Shown here: piece by piece, positions 9,961-20,913 of the stretch
Layout of the letters: the number at the start of each line of letters is the position of its first letter
How positions within the stretch are numbered: position 1 is the first letter of the stretch
From: Panax quinquefolius
Lineage: Eukaryota; Streptophyta; Magnoliopsida; Apiales; Araliaceae
NCBI GenBank assembly: GCA_020205615.1
Contig: CM035152.1
Span: forward strand, 118,146,043 to 118,210,042
DNA length: 64,000 bases
Direction: 5' to 3'
Notes under the pieces: model-generated
What the model saw: the letters and a program-made list of their open reading frames with translations, nothing else
What the model was told of the DNA's origin: nothing
Database searches by the model: none
Translations under genes and position numbers: made by a program

Positions 9961-10530
9961 ATATCGGGCTTTGGGAGTAAGCCAAGAAATTCTTCGAGAA
10001 AATATACGTCGGAAAAATCAATAACAACAAGAATATTATTCAAATCTGACGTGTCTTTATTCAAATCCATAACATGGACTAAGAAAACTTGACATCCGTA
10101 ATAAACGAATGACTTCATGGCTTGATATGAAAATGTTTGATTACAATGGTTTGATTGCTTAAATTCGAATAACAGGTTGCTTAGGAATGTGAAAACTAAC
10201 AACCTTACGAAAGTAATTAATTTTGGCATGATGAGTAGTTAACCTTAAAATCACATCAAAAGCAAATATCTCTATAGAAATAAGGTTAACAGGTAATGTG
10301 ATAGTGCCAACTTGAATCAAGCAAGATTTTTAAATAACGGATGTAATGAAATTTTCTCCTAATGGAGTCTCCACAGATAGGTCAAAGTTTAATTTCTCCG
10401 TAGTCAAGTTCAAACGTTGAACGCAAGCAAGAGAGATAAAAGAATGGGTAGAACCGGTATCTAGTAAGGTATAAACTTCGCAAGAATTTATAATTAACTA
10501 ACCCGTGCTAACTTTGTTCGGGTTCCTCGC
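9961..10530 (-). pseudogene. Retropepsin-like protease and spacer (A1)
   Basis: The aspartic protease is read on the minus strand. VYTLLDTGSTHSFIS carries the active-site Asp-Thr-Gly at 10453-10461, followed by LACVQRLNL, then VGTITLPVNLISIEIFAFDVI, and a spacer with FLVHVMDLNKDTSDLNNI. It would cut the gag-pol polyprotein. A1 and the complete G copy are the only ones here that keep an intact DTG. The usual GxDWL after DVI is lost (the reading passes into RLTTHHAK), and frameshifts separate the parts. Spacer and reverse transcriptase edge are open in one frame at 9861-10229. Confidence 0.8.
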
Positions 10531-10589
10531 ATTTTTGACCGGTCACGACAAACGCTCTTCCAAGAACCGTTGACTTTGACTTTTCTGGG

Positions 10590-10745
10590 ACCATCCTTTT
10601 GAGTCACCATTCACGCTGGATGGGTTTCGATATCGTACAATCTCGAGCGATATGTCCTTCTTTTCCACAATTATAGCATACCTTGGAAGGCTTTGAACAG
10701 TTTGACCTTATATGTCCCTCCTCTCCACATCTTAGAGCATCTAAC
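10590..10745 (-). pseudogene. Gag zinc knuckles (A1)
   Basis: Two CCHC-type knuckles are encoded on the minus strand. The first reads [12 protein letters not shown] and lacks its first cysteine (alanine stands there); the second, [14 protein letters not shown], is complete. Such knuckles bind the element RNA during packaging. They lie between the coiled-coil gag and the protease, as expected for the nucleocapsid part. Confidence 0.85.
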
Positions 10746-10763
10746 TGGCGATCGTTCTCTTCC

Positions 10764-11320
10764 CTAGAATTTGTTGATGGTGCTGATGTTGCTTTGCGAC
10801 GCCTCTTCCGTCATCGTTAAATCTTCTCTTTTAGATTGGACATCTCTTTCCATAATATCAACGCGTCGTGCGACTTTTACCCATGCATCACTCATTCTCA
10901 CTGCTCGCTTATTTCTTCTTTCACCTTTCGATTCCAACTTTATCATCTTATACTCGCCAAAGAGTGCTTCATTCAAGCATCACGTATCGGGTAACACAAG
11001 CTTGAATCGTTGCATCCTTTTGCTCCACGATTTTCTCAATTCTTTAGCTTTGCTTCTTCTAACTCATGAATACGATTTTGCAATTCTATATTTCGATCAT
11101 AAAATACCTCTAATAAACTCTCTTCAGGTACCTCTTCTTCCTCTTCTTCCTCACTCTCAGCTGTTACCTCTGCGATTATCTCGGGTGCAACTATCAATTC
11201 TTCACTCACCACATGGATATCTCTAATTCCTTCTTCGCCTGACATCACATTATCCTGGTTGGCGATTAGAGGTGTCTCCACGATCTCATTCACTCCATTG
11301 TTAACGTTCTCAGCAGCCAT
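10764..11320 (-). pseudogene. Acidic coiled-coil gag-like ORF (A1)
   Basis: The ORF starts with MAAENVNNGVNEIVETP at 11320. This N-terminus is shared in outline with the ordinary gag of A2 and G (ENINK..VNETVEMP; MTSENVENKNG). After about residue 20 it differs: a glutamate run at residues 57-63, then IELQNRIHELEEAKLK, which looks like coiled coil. A second open piece at 10764-10976 (AVRMSDAWVKVARRVDIMERDVQ) corresponds to the later part of the homologous D1 protein, so one or two frameshifts break a protein of about 180 residues. The standard retrotransposon gag domain (FAPHLVENEER and similar) is not found. Zinc knuckles follow. It could be a capsid-like or RNA-associated coiled coil; its function is unknown. 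Confidence 0.65.
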
Positions 11321-11491
11321 TCTAAAAAACTATCATAAAACAAGGGTTAATTAAATAAATTAACAAATCACATAATATCCCTATATACTGACCAACTAAC
11401 AAATAAGCTTAGGTAGGACACACTACTAGCGAAGGATTTACTCGCTCTCCCTCCTAGTTCTATTCCCCGATCTCCGCCAGAGAGATCATAT
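11321..11491 (-). other. 5' leader of A1
   Basis: Untranslated leader between PBS and gag start. It contains a stretch near 11430-11470 conserved in the leaders of A2, C, F, G and D1 (AGCGAAGGATTTACTCGC-like on the plus strand), which could hold a packaging signal. Confidence 0.5.
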
Positions 11492-11510
11492 CCCTAAGCT
11501 CGATACCAAC
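11492..11510 (-). other. Primer binding site of A1
   Basis: TTGGTATCGAGCTTAGG on the minus strand directly follows the 5' LTR. It resembles the initiator-Met tRNA site TGGTATCAGAGC with one base missing. Confidence 0.75.
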
Positions 11511-12052
11511 CGTGACGCCCCCAAAATAGGTATACACAACACTCATTCTTGAGTCGCCAAATACATGGTACAGAAACAACTACAACTTTATTATTACAAC
11601 AGTAAAACTGTGAGTTTAAATACAAATATTATCTTCTGCACAATATCTATACTCAAATAAATCCTCATCACATTTATTGATACATTATTTTACAAAATGG
11701 TGAGGACTACTAAACAATCCTTTCTAAAACCTTCATTCCATACCCCAGACTCGTACATCGCTATATTCTCGCCTCCCGAGAAAAATGGAACAAAAAGGAA
11801 AAGGGTGAGCTCAACTAGCCCAAGAAAGAATATTATGACTAAGATAATATACAACAAATTATCGTTAGTCTTCAACAGGAAAAATCTGATAGAATACAAT
11901 AGACAACAAGTTTCGGATCAATATTCGCAATGAAAAATAATTCATATAGAAGAGTTACGTAGAGAATGAAATCTACTATAATCTATGAATTTAATACCAT
12001 CATCAATATTTTATCCTCGTAACATCAATCAATATACATCCGAATCAAATAT

Positions 12053-12246
12053 TCATCTTTGCACTACAGAGCCAAAGATATTCATCACCGGGTCATGTTC
12101 ATTTAAACACTGCTCATCTTTGCACTACTGAGCCAAAGATATTAATCAATCGGTCATGTTCATCTCAACACTGCTCATCTTTGCACTACAGCCAAAGATA
12201 TTCTTCGAAATCATTCATCTTTTGCACTACGTGCCAAAGATATTCA
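12053..12246. repeat. 58-60 bp tandem units in A1 5' LTR
   Basis: Same array as in the partner LTR. The units differ chiefly at the junction after gcactac (agagcc, tgagcc, agcc, gtgcc), a hot spot of small indels. Confidence 0.8.
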
Positions 12247-12592
12247 ATAATATCATCATTTAAGACGAGGATGATGAAAAATATTTTAAAGCGAATCGAA
12301 TCCAAAGGAAATGACAAGGATTAAGGATTAAGGATTCGTACTTGGTTTTATCCACGCCCAAAAATACCTCAAAAATAATCATAGTGGTGTAAAATTCAAG
12401 AATGATCAAAACATGGATACAATCGAGTTAGTATCCGTAATAGATATTTTGGACAAAAAGAAGAAATTTTATTTTTCTATGAATAGTCTGGTATCGTGAA
12501 TAGTGCCGTATCGTGAATAGTCTTAGATATCGTGAATATAGTAACTCAGAACCAAAAGATAGAAATTCCACAAAAACATCTTCACGCTTCAT

Positions 12593-12690
12593 GAATAGTA
12601 CTTTCGTGAATAGTAACTCGTGAATAAGAACTCATGAATAGTAACTCGTGAATAGTAACTCATGAATAGTAACCCATGAATAAGTAACCC
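12593..12690. repeat. 14-bp minisatellite in A1 5' LTR
   Basis: About six copies of gaatagtaactcgt and variants, aligned with 6199-6295. Confidence 0.8.
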
Positions 12691-12969
12691 CGATACATGA
12701 AAAAGTTCCAAATTTGATAAAAACTTCGGATCAACATTTCAAAGATAATGATATTGAAGAAATAATATCATTACAAAAAAATAATATCCCTTACCTCGAA
12801 AGATCAAGATACTTCTAAATTTGAAACACCTTTGGATATAAAGCTATGACTTGGACTTGCACCGTATAGCAATACTCAAAGTGTACTCAAAATACTCACA
12901 AGAATACGCCGATAATATAGAGAGAAAAACTTCAGCTTTACGGTGATTTTCAATTCTAACCTAAGCACC

Positions 12970-12979
12970 CTATTTATAG
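12970..12979 (-). promoter_or_regulatory. LTR TATA box (A1 5' LTR)
   Basis: CTATAAATAG on the minus strand. This is the copy that would drive transcription of A1. Confidence 0.75.
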
Positions 12980-14330
12980 AAATTGCTTAGAACACCAAAG
13001 CGTAAAATTTAATAAATTAATATATATATATATATATAATTCATTCATACGCCAACCTTAGAATTCAGATCCTAGCATTTCCCACATGCCACCTTCTAGA
13101 AAGAAATGATAAAAAATGTTTTCATAAAATAAATAATTAAAACTTACAAAAATTAATTATTTCGGAGCTTCAGAACTTCAATAATTCATAATAAATAGTC
13201 CTTTCATCAGAAAATTCGAATCTCGCGAGTTTTTATAGGAAATTCAATTCTCTACAACTTTGCAGAAGAAAGTTTTTCCAAATTCCAAATAGAAATTGAC
13301 CGAAATCCACAAACCAAGCGATTTTACAAGCTATAATCAAATTCAAATAATAAATGGGGTCCAATTTATGTTTAACATGTTTTAAACATTTATTGCAACA
13401 AAAATACTCTTCCTCCTCATATACTCATATATCCCACATTCATTGTAAAAATATCACCGTTAATATATTATTAAAATAATATATTTAAATGAATTATTTT
13501 ATCGTAAAAAGATAAAATATTAATTTTCAACAATTGTCATTTTAAAATTTTCTCCATCTATATCCACATAAAATCAATATTTTCCTCATCATATAAATCA
13601 ATAATTAATTATTCACAAATAATATTACGTAATCACAATATTGACAACCGAGCAGCTTCTGGAAAGAGGGGCTTTCAATAAGAATTTCTTCTTCTTGCCG
13701 CGCAATTAGGTGACCAAACCTCTCCTTAGATGTAACTTTCTAGACATTGCCAATAATGTTATCTAATAATATTATTCAGATAATATGAATTATTGCTTCG
13801 ATAATGAAAGATACCGTGTAATGACAATTATCAAACAACAAAGAATATAAAATATCAACGCAAAGAATTATTAACTCAATAAAATATCGAATAAAGAATT
13901 CTCGTAACCATTATTGAGTAGTGCCTTCTTCGTAAGAATCAATAATTGGTGCAATACCGTGCTACTTGCTCAACAATGCGTATTAGTGTGTTTTAACCAA
14001 TTTTATTCCAACAAGATAATTCTGTAATAACTACGTCGTTATTTAAAAACAACTTATATTTGTCGTTTTCTTCATCCAATCGCTTTCCGTTATGGGCTCC
14101 ACACACATGGTCACTACTGGTCGCATTTAATATTCCCGACCGCATTTAATATTCCACGACCAAACGAATATTCCCCGACAACAATGAATATTTTATAACC
14201 ACTTGCTTATTTTGAAATATTTGCGTATTTAACCCTTAACTATCCACATTAATCAAATCAACCCTTACTATTTCAAAATAATAACTAAAGGAAATTCCTT
14301 TTTATTTAAAAAAAATTTCGGGGTCTTACA

Positions 14331-15204
14331 AAACAGTATTATGTTGACAATTTGGACGTTAATAATTCATGGATTAAATAATTCTTGAACTTGTTTTATT
14401 GAAGTATTATGTCATTGTCATCATCCTCATGTTATATTATGTTATCTTTTTGGCTTACGCAGCATAGATGAACTTAGTATGATTATGACCATGGATCATT
14501 CGGTATAATCATGACTTGATATAAATGATGTGACAAAAGTCCTCAGTGGCCTGTAATGCAGTGATGGATAGTTTTTGGTATGATTATGACCAGGGGTGAT
14601 TCGGTATAGTCATGACCATTGATAACTTGATGAAAATCCTTGACCGTGGTACAGGGATGATTAGATGTGGTGGTTTATTTATTAAGCTGAGTCTCAACGA
14701 TAAAAATTGATGAAAACCTTTTAAAACCTAAAAGATAGTAGACTTTATTCTCTACTTGACTCTGTTAATGGATTGCTTATTCCGCTGCAGTTAAACTTGT
14801 TGTCTATTGTATTTTATCAGTTTAACATTGTTGAAGGCTAATGATAATTTATTCGCATTATCTTAGTCATAATATTTCTTCTTGGGCTAGTTGAGCTCAC
14901 CCTTTCTTTCACTTTTTCTCTTGAGAAATGAGAACATAAATTTGGAAGAGTCGGGGAACGAAGTAATGGTCCAGAGGATAGCATTAGTAGTCCTCACTAT
15001 TACGTGAAATAGTATGATAATAGTTGTAATGAGGACTCCTTTTGAGTTTGTATAATATCTAGTAGACAATATTTGTATTCAAACTCACGCTTTATGTCGT
15101 ATTGCATACCTACAGCGCTATATTAGTAAGTTGTATTTGAATTTATGTACCATGTAGGTGGCGACCCAAGATGGGTGACGTATACCTAATTTTGGGGCGT
15201 TACG
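14331..15204 (+). mobile_element. Partial LTR of composite D (D1 5' LTR)
   Basis: Plus-orientation LTR whose first 1.5 kb is missing. It begins at a point equivalent to about 30138 in the middle LTR and ends TTTGGGGCGTTACG at 15204. The left border is the end of A1, so the missing part was either displaced or deleted. It contains the inverted-repeat element tatgattatgacc ... ggtataatcatg (14477-14520). Confidence 0.85.
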
Positions 15205-15205
15205 A

Positions 15206-15222
15206 TTGGTATCGAGCTTAGG
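15206..15222 (+). other. Primer binding site of D1
   Basis: TTGGTATCGAGCTTAGG one base after the LTR. It is the same site as in the A elements. Confidence 0.8.
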
Positions 15223-15386
15223 GATATGATCCTGCTAAGATCTTGAGATAAGAACTAGGAGGGAGAGCGGAAATTCCTTCGCTAGTATGACCTACCTAAG
15301 TTTATTTGTTATTTAATTGGTCGGTCAGAGTATAGGGATAATATTTGATATATTAATTAACCCTTATGTTGTGGCAGTGTTTGGAA
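15223..15386 (+). other. 5' leader of D1
   Basis: Untranslated leader between PBS and the first gag ATG at 15387. It resembles the leaders of the A elements. Confidence 0.5.
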
Positions 15387-16105
15387 ATGGCAGCTGAAAA
15401 TATTCACAATAGAGTGAATGTGATCATTGTGACACCTTTAATCACTAATCGTGTTAATGCAAAGGTCGATTTGAGGAACAAATTAGAGATATCCACGTAG
15501 TGAATGAAGAACTAATTGTTGCACCCGAGCTAGTTGCAGAGGTAGCAGCTGAGAGTTTGGAAGAAGAGGAAGAAGAGGAACCTGAGGAGAATTGGTTAGA
15601 AGAAATTTATGATCAAAACTTAGAATTACAAAATCGTGTTTGTGAGCTAGAAGAACAGGTTGAAGAACGGCAAATGGTCGTGGAACAAAGGGATACAACA
15701 ATTCAAAATTGGGTTACCCGATATGTGATGCTCGAACAAAATCACGCTTTGGCAGGGTGTAAGATATTAAAGTTGGAATCTGAGAATTTAAAAATCAAAG
15801 ATCAGCTAAAAGAAGAAACAACTGAACGAAGGAGAATAGGCGATGCATGGGTAAAAGCTGCACAACGCGTTGATAGTGTAGAAAAAGACGTCCGATCCAA
15901 TAAAGCCAAAGTAGATGAAATGGACTTTGCTTTTTGGACAATGAATTGGGAGAATTTAACATCGAATTCTAATTACCACATATATAGCGGTCAACCCGAA
16001 TTCGATATGGATCGGAGAATAATGATTCAAATCATGGATCAGGAATGTGAAGAAGCACTTAAGGGTGGAATGTACCCTATAGTAAAGTCAAACTCGATAA
16101 TTTAA
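15387..16105 (+). pseudogene. Acidic coiled-coil gag-like ORF (D1)
   Basis: The start MAAENIHNRVNVIIVTPLI at 15387 matches the A1 protein. A frameshift near 15465 is needed to pass into the 201-residue open frame 15500-16105. That frame has RDIHVVNEELIVAPEL (partly upstream), a run of seven glutamates at residues 21-27, then a long charged helix from about residue 35 to 140 (LELQNRVCELEEQVEERQ, LESENLKIKDQL, KAAQRVDSVEKDV) typical of a coiled coil, and a different tail (YSGQPEFDMDRR). It has no zinc knuckle and no standard gag domain. Protease sequence follows at once. It is the best preserved reading frame in the window outside the A1 integrase. It may serve as a gag substitute in a non-autonomous element; its origin is unknown. 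Confidence 0.7.
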
Positions 16106-16860
16106 GCGAGAGCGTTTGTCGAGAAACCCGAACGAAGTTATTACGGGTAAGTTAATTATAAATTAATGCGAAGTCTATACTTTATTCAATACAAGTTCTA
16201 CCCACTCTTTTATTTCACCTAGTTGTGTTCAACGTTTAAATTTGATTCCAAAGAAGTTAAACTTTGACTTATTGGTTGAAACTTCGTTAGTAGGAACCTT
16301 CGTTACCTCCACTGTTTATTAATCTTGTTGTTTCAAATAAACACTTTCACGTTACCTGTCGATCTTATCTCTTTGAAAATACTTGCCTTTGAGGTAATTT
16401 TTGAAAACGATTGATTAACTACTCATTATTCTTTTTGTAAGGTTGTTAGCTTTCATATTCCTAACCAACCTGTTATACGAATTCAAAGTAACCAAATCCT
16501 AAAGTTAATCACTGTGATATCAAGCCATAAGTAAAGAGCCCGATCCTTTCGTTGTTAACTTCCTTGTGTGGAATGCACCGCAAAAGCGGACTTTCTCAGA
16601 GGCGACGTCGTGATCAAGATGGCAAGTTGATAGGTATCATTGTGAGGTGTTATCCAGGTTAAGGGATAGAAGTCACAGTTGGTATTAATGTGACGTACTA
16701 TCCAAGTCTTGGACGAGAGTAACAGTTTTGAATGATATTTCTATCATTAATAAATTTCTTGACGTATTCTTGAAGACTTCCTAGCCTACCCTAGAGCGTG
16801 AAATCAAATTTTGTATTGACCCCAGTACAAAATCCATTTCTTAAACCCTCAAATATTTCT
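16106..16860 (+). pseudogene. Protease and reverse transcriptase edge (D1)
   Basis: Protease on the plus strand. VYTLFNTSSTHSFIS has Asn-Thr-Ser in place of the catalytic Asp-Thr-Gly, so it is dead. Next come LPVDLISLKILAFEVI and NDWLTTH, with the IPNQPVIRIQ and ISSHK segments. After a stretch equivalent to FRC-LPCVEC, the spacer NDISIINKFLDVF and LEREIKFCIDPSTKSIS (16735-16845) brings it to the edge of reverse transcriptase, where coding similarity stops. Reverse transcriptase, RNase H and integrase are missing and are replaced by non-coding DNA. Confidence 0.75.
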
Positions 16861-18158
16861 TCAACTAAAATGAACAGTTTACGTGGTTTATGATGAAAGT
16901 CATAATAAAAGCATTGGACTAATGAAAATCATGGGTATATGAAGTATTAGTAAGTTTTATGATGAGTTATGTTGGTTAGTATGTGAAAACATGAAAGTTT
17001 CTTAGAAATCACAAAGAGTTGAAAATCAGATTTTGGTGAAAAACGTAACATGAAATTCAATTGACCATATCTCCTATTATATTTTGAATTTTGAATGTGG
17101 TCAAGTCCTAGAGTTAGATCTACGAGTTACCTAACTAATCCAAGTGGAATTACTGGAAAAGGTGTTGTAGATTTTTGTGTGGACTGATTTTAGCAAAGGA
17201 GGCCAAAGCTGTAAATTTCGAAAATGCTACTGCCCAGAAACTTTAAGGGACTGTTTCGGCCACTTAAATTATGAGAAAAATTCTGGGTTTTTGGGACATG
17301 AAGGTATATGGTATAAAGTACCTCCTGTCCAAAAATGAGCTCATTCTGACTTAAAATGAGCAAGTTATGACTCTTTCAATATTTAGGTTTTTCCGACAAA
17401 AAACGCTATAACCGGAGTTCTATAACTCCGATGACCATGAAATTTAAACTAGAAGCTCACGTTAACATGTGTAAGGTCCTGCCAAGATTTGGGAATTTTT
17501 GGAGTTAAACTTGAGGTAACTAATTTCTTAAGGAATTAATTAGAAATTGATTTTTGAAAAATAGTAAATGAATTTTAAAAATTCCGAGAAAAATATATTT
17601 TCATCATGGGACTATATTATGCTAAATCCCAGAAAAGAAATATTTTTGGGACTGATTTGGTATTTTTCATGAAAATAGTTTAGTTACGATCATATGAGTT
17701 AAATATGTTATGTGAGGTAACAAAGTTGAAAATAGGATTTTATGGCTAGAGAATCCTATATAGAGTATATGCATATTTTTTGAGAGATTTGATAATTGGT
17801 GATGATATCTTATGAGTATGGCATTTTGAATGATTAAATGCATTATATGGTAAAGCGTAAACAATTAAGATAAATTGTTTATAAATTTAAGAAGTGATTA
17901 AAATATTGTTATAATATTAATGATATTAGATTATGAGATTATTAAGTGATTGATAACATGGGGATATTCTTGAATCTGGATAAATTATATTATAAATGTT
18001 TAATATTTATCCTTTATCTCATTTGATTGATTCTTTATATCATTATCCTCATGCTTATATTATGTTGAAAGTCATCTCGTGGCTCGAAGTGCATAGATGG
18101 ACTTGGTATGATTATGACCAAGGATTGTTCGGTATAATCATAATCAGTAATTGAATAC
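16861..18158 (+). mobile_element. Non-coding 3' internal block of D1
   Basis: This block fills the place of pol. It is highly similar to 31880-33195 (D2) and, in reverse, to 45703-46700 (E). No ORF of note is present. Its right part (18040-18150) resembles the LTR section with the tatgattatgacc inverted repeat. The left part has phrases such as gacttaaaatgagcaagttatga that could come from the LTR of another gypsy family, though I cannot name it. It is transcribed sequence that the non-autonomous element kept. Confidence 0.6.
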
Positions 18159-18332
18159 ACAATTATCTTTGGTAGTAGTGCATGGATAATTTGTGGTCGT
18201 GATACTAATGAATACACATTATCTTTGGTAGTAGTGCATGGATAATTTATTGGTCGTGATACTAATGAATACACAGTTATCTTTGGCCGTAGTGCATGGA
18301 TAATTTGTGGTCGTGATACTAATGAATACACA
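18159..18332 (+). repeat. 57-bp tandem array of D1, left part
   Basis: Three units of gattatctttggtagtagtg / catggataatttgtggtcgt / gatactaatgaatacac. The array is interrupted by insertion of A2 and resumes at 27691. Confidence 0.9.
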
Positions 18333-18620
18333 TGTAACGCCCCCAAAATAGGTATACACAACACCCATTCTGAGTCGCCAAATACATGGTACAAAAAGTA
18401 AACTACAACTTCAATAATACAAATGTCGTGTGAAATACGACAATATATACTGTGAGTTTAAATATATACTGTGAGTTTAAATATAATATACTGTGTGAAA
18501 TAATAATTCATAGAAGAGTTACGTAGAGAATGAAATCTACTATAATCTATGAATTTAACAGTCCATCATCAATATTTTATCCCTGTAACATCAATCAATA
18601 TGCATCTGGAAATCAAATAT

Positions 18621-18815
18621 TCATCTTTGCACTACAGGCCAAAGATATTCATCAGTTGGTCATGTTCATTTAAACACCTGTTCATCTTTGCACTACAGGC
18701 CAAAGATATTAATCAATCGGTCATGTTCATCTCAACACTGCTCATCTTTGCACTACTGAGCCAAAGATATTCTTTAGAAATCATTCATCTTTGCACTTCT
18801 GAGGCCAAAGATATT
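18621..18815. repeat. 58-60 bp tandem units in A2 3' LTR
   Basis: Four units or part units beginning tcatctttgcactac, with catgttcat in the spacer. Confidence 0.8.
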
Positions 18816-19166
18816 CAATAATATCATCATTTAAGGTGAGGATGGTGAAAAATATTTTTTAAAGAAAGCGAATCGAAAGGAAAAACAAAATGACAAGGAT
18901 TAAGGATTAAGGATTCGTACTTGGTTTTATCCACGTCCAAAATACCTCAAAAATAATCATAGTGATGTAAAATTCAAGAATGATCAAAACATGGATACAA
19001 TCGAGTTAGTATCCGAATAGATGTTTTGACGAAAAGAAGAAATTTTATTTTTGGTGAATAATACCGTATATCGTGAATAGTGTTGGATATCGTGAATAGT
19101 CTTATATCGTGAATAGTAACTCAGACACCAAAAGATAGAAATTCCACAAAAATCTTCACGCTTCAT

Positions 19167-19264
19167 GAATAGTACTTTCGTGAATAAGTAACTTCGTGAA
19201 TAGTAACTCGTGAATAGTAACTCATGAATAGTAACTCATGAATAGTAACCCATGAATAGTAACC
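19167..19264. repeat. 14-bp minisatellite in A2 3' LTR
   Basis: Six to seven copies of gaatagtaactcat, several in the 15-bp form with cttcgt. Confidence 0.8.
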
Positions 19265-19531
19265 CCAAGCATGAAAAAGTTCCAAATTTGATAAAACTTG
19301 GATCAACATTTCAAATAATGATATTGAAGAAATAATATCATAAAAAAAAAATAATATCCTTACCTCGAAAGATCGGTACTTCAAAATTTGAAACACCGGA
19401 TATAGGCTATGACTTGGACTTGCACCGTATAGCAATACTCAAAGTATACTCAAAATACTCACAAGAATAAACTCGATAATATAGAGAGAAAACTTGATTT
19501 TACGTGTGATTTTCAATTCTAACCTAAGCAC

Positions 19532-19541
19532 CTATTTATAG
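19532..19541 (-). promoter_or_regulatory. LTR TATA box (A2 3' LTR)
   Basis: CTATAAATAG on the minus strand. Confidence 0.7.
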
Positions 19542-20900
19542 GAAATTGCTTAGAACACCAAAGCGAAAAAATTTAATATAATATTAATATATTTAATAAA
19601 TTCTCTCGCCCATCTAGACAATCTGATCTCAGCCATCAAGCACATGTTAAAGATGGCCAACAACATTTGAAAAACGTTTTTCTTAAAAAACATAATTAAA
19701 ACTTCCAAAAATTAATTATTTGAACTTGAACTTCAATAATTCATAATAAATAGCCCTTTCATCAGAAAATTCAAATCTCGCGAGTTTTTATAGGAAATTC
19801 AATTCTCTACAACTTTGCAGAAGAAAGTTTTTCCAAATTCCAAATAGAAATTGATCGAAATCCACAAGCAGGCGATTTTACAGTATAATCAAATTTCGAT
19901 CGATAAATGAGGTCCACCGACATGTTTAACATGTTTTAAACATTTATTGCAACAAAAATACTCTTCCTCCTCGTATACTCATATATCCCACATTAGTTGT
20001 AAAAATATCACCGATTAATATATTATTAAAATAATATATTTAAATGAATTATTTTATCGAGAAAAAGATAAAATATTAATTTTCAACAATTGTCATTTTA
20101 AAAATTTTCTCCATCTATATCCACATAAAATTAATATTTTCCTCATCATATAAATCAATAATTAATTATTCACAAATAATATTACGAGAATCACAATATT
20201 GACAACCGAGCGGTTCCCGGAAAGAAGAGGGGCTTTCGAATAAAATTTCTTCTTCTTGGCGGCATGATTAGGTGACCAAACCTCTCCTTAGATGTAACTT
20301 TCTAGACATTGCCAATAATGTTATCTAATAATATTATTCGGATAATATGAATTATTGCTTCGATAATGAAAGATCTTGTAATAATGATTATTGAAACAAC
20401 AACAATATAAAATATCAACGCAAAGACAATTATTAACTCGATAAAATCTTTTGAGCGATAATTACGTAACCATTATTGAGTAGTGCCTTCTTCGTAAGAA
20501 TCAATAATTGGTGCAATACCGTGTCTACTGTTCACAACGCGTATTAGTGTGTTTTTAACCACCAAGGGTATTCCAACGATATTAATCAGTATAACAACTA
20601 CGCCGTTATTTAAAAACAACTTATATTTGTCGTTTTCTTCATCCAATCACTTTCCGTTATGGGGCCCATACATGGCATTTTACTGGTCAGTCATGCGAAT
20701 ATTCCCGGAATCGCATTTGAATATTCCACGACCAAACGAATATTCCCAACAACAATGAATATTTTATAACCACTTGCTTATTTTGAAATATTTGCATATT
20801 TAACCCTTAACTATCCACATTAATCAAATCAACCCTTACTATTTCAAAATAATAAATAAAGGAAATTCCTTTTTATTTAAAAAAATTTGAGGGTCTTACA

Positions 20901-20913
20901 ACCTCCCTCCTTA
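20901..20913 (-). other. Polypurine tract of A2
   Basis: TAAGGAGGGAGGT on the minus strand, adjacent to the 3' LTR. Confidence 0.85.

Larger units (their letters stand above)
5114..14330 (-). mobile_element. LTR retrotransposon A1 (Tekay-like)
   Basis: A two-LTR element in minus orientation: 5' LTR 11511-14330, leader and PBS, gag, protease, reverse transcriptase remnant, integrase, chromodomain-like tail, polypurine tract, 3' LTR 5114-7932. Total length is about 9.2 kb. The catalytic part of reverse transcriptase and most of RNase H are deleted, and gag is an unusual coiled-coil version. The flanks (ttatt left, aaaca right) do not form a target duplication. Left lies an inverted A LTR piece and right a D LTR missing its first 1.5 kb, so at least one border has been rearranged since insertion. 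Confidence 0.85.
11511..14330 (-). mobile_element. 5' LTR of A1
   Basis: 2820 bp. The U5 end at 11511 reads CGTGACG where its partner has TGTGACG, and it ends GGGGTCTTACA at 14330. CAATAATTG is at 13940-13948. At 13360-13372 the ccaccgacatg block of the partner is altered to ccaatttatg. The right border abuts the truncated D LTR. Confidence 0.9.
18333..20900 (-). mobile_element. 3' LTR of A2, internally deleted
   Basis: Starts TGTAACGCCCCC and ends GGGTCTTACA, 2568 bp. Near 18440-18500 it has a short triplicated ctgtgagtttaaatata-like segment, then jumps to sequence that in the partner lies about 300 bp further on, so the block equivalent to about 24985-25290 is lost. Confidence 0.88.

Noticed and set aside
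5114..14330. Target duplication for A1
   Set aside because: Flanks ttatt and aaaca do not match, and the two sides belong to different LTR fragments, so no duplication can be claimed.
15483..15701. Minus-strand open frame opposite the coiled-coil ORF
   Set aside because: Antisense shadow of the glutamate-rich region (leucine-rich because GAG/GAA reads CTC/TTC). The plus frame has the PBS, leader and homologous start.
18159..18332. Possible CRISPR-like array
   Set aside because: Units are contiguous tandem copies without unique spacers, in a plant retroelement context.
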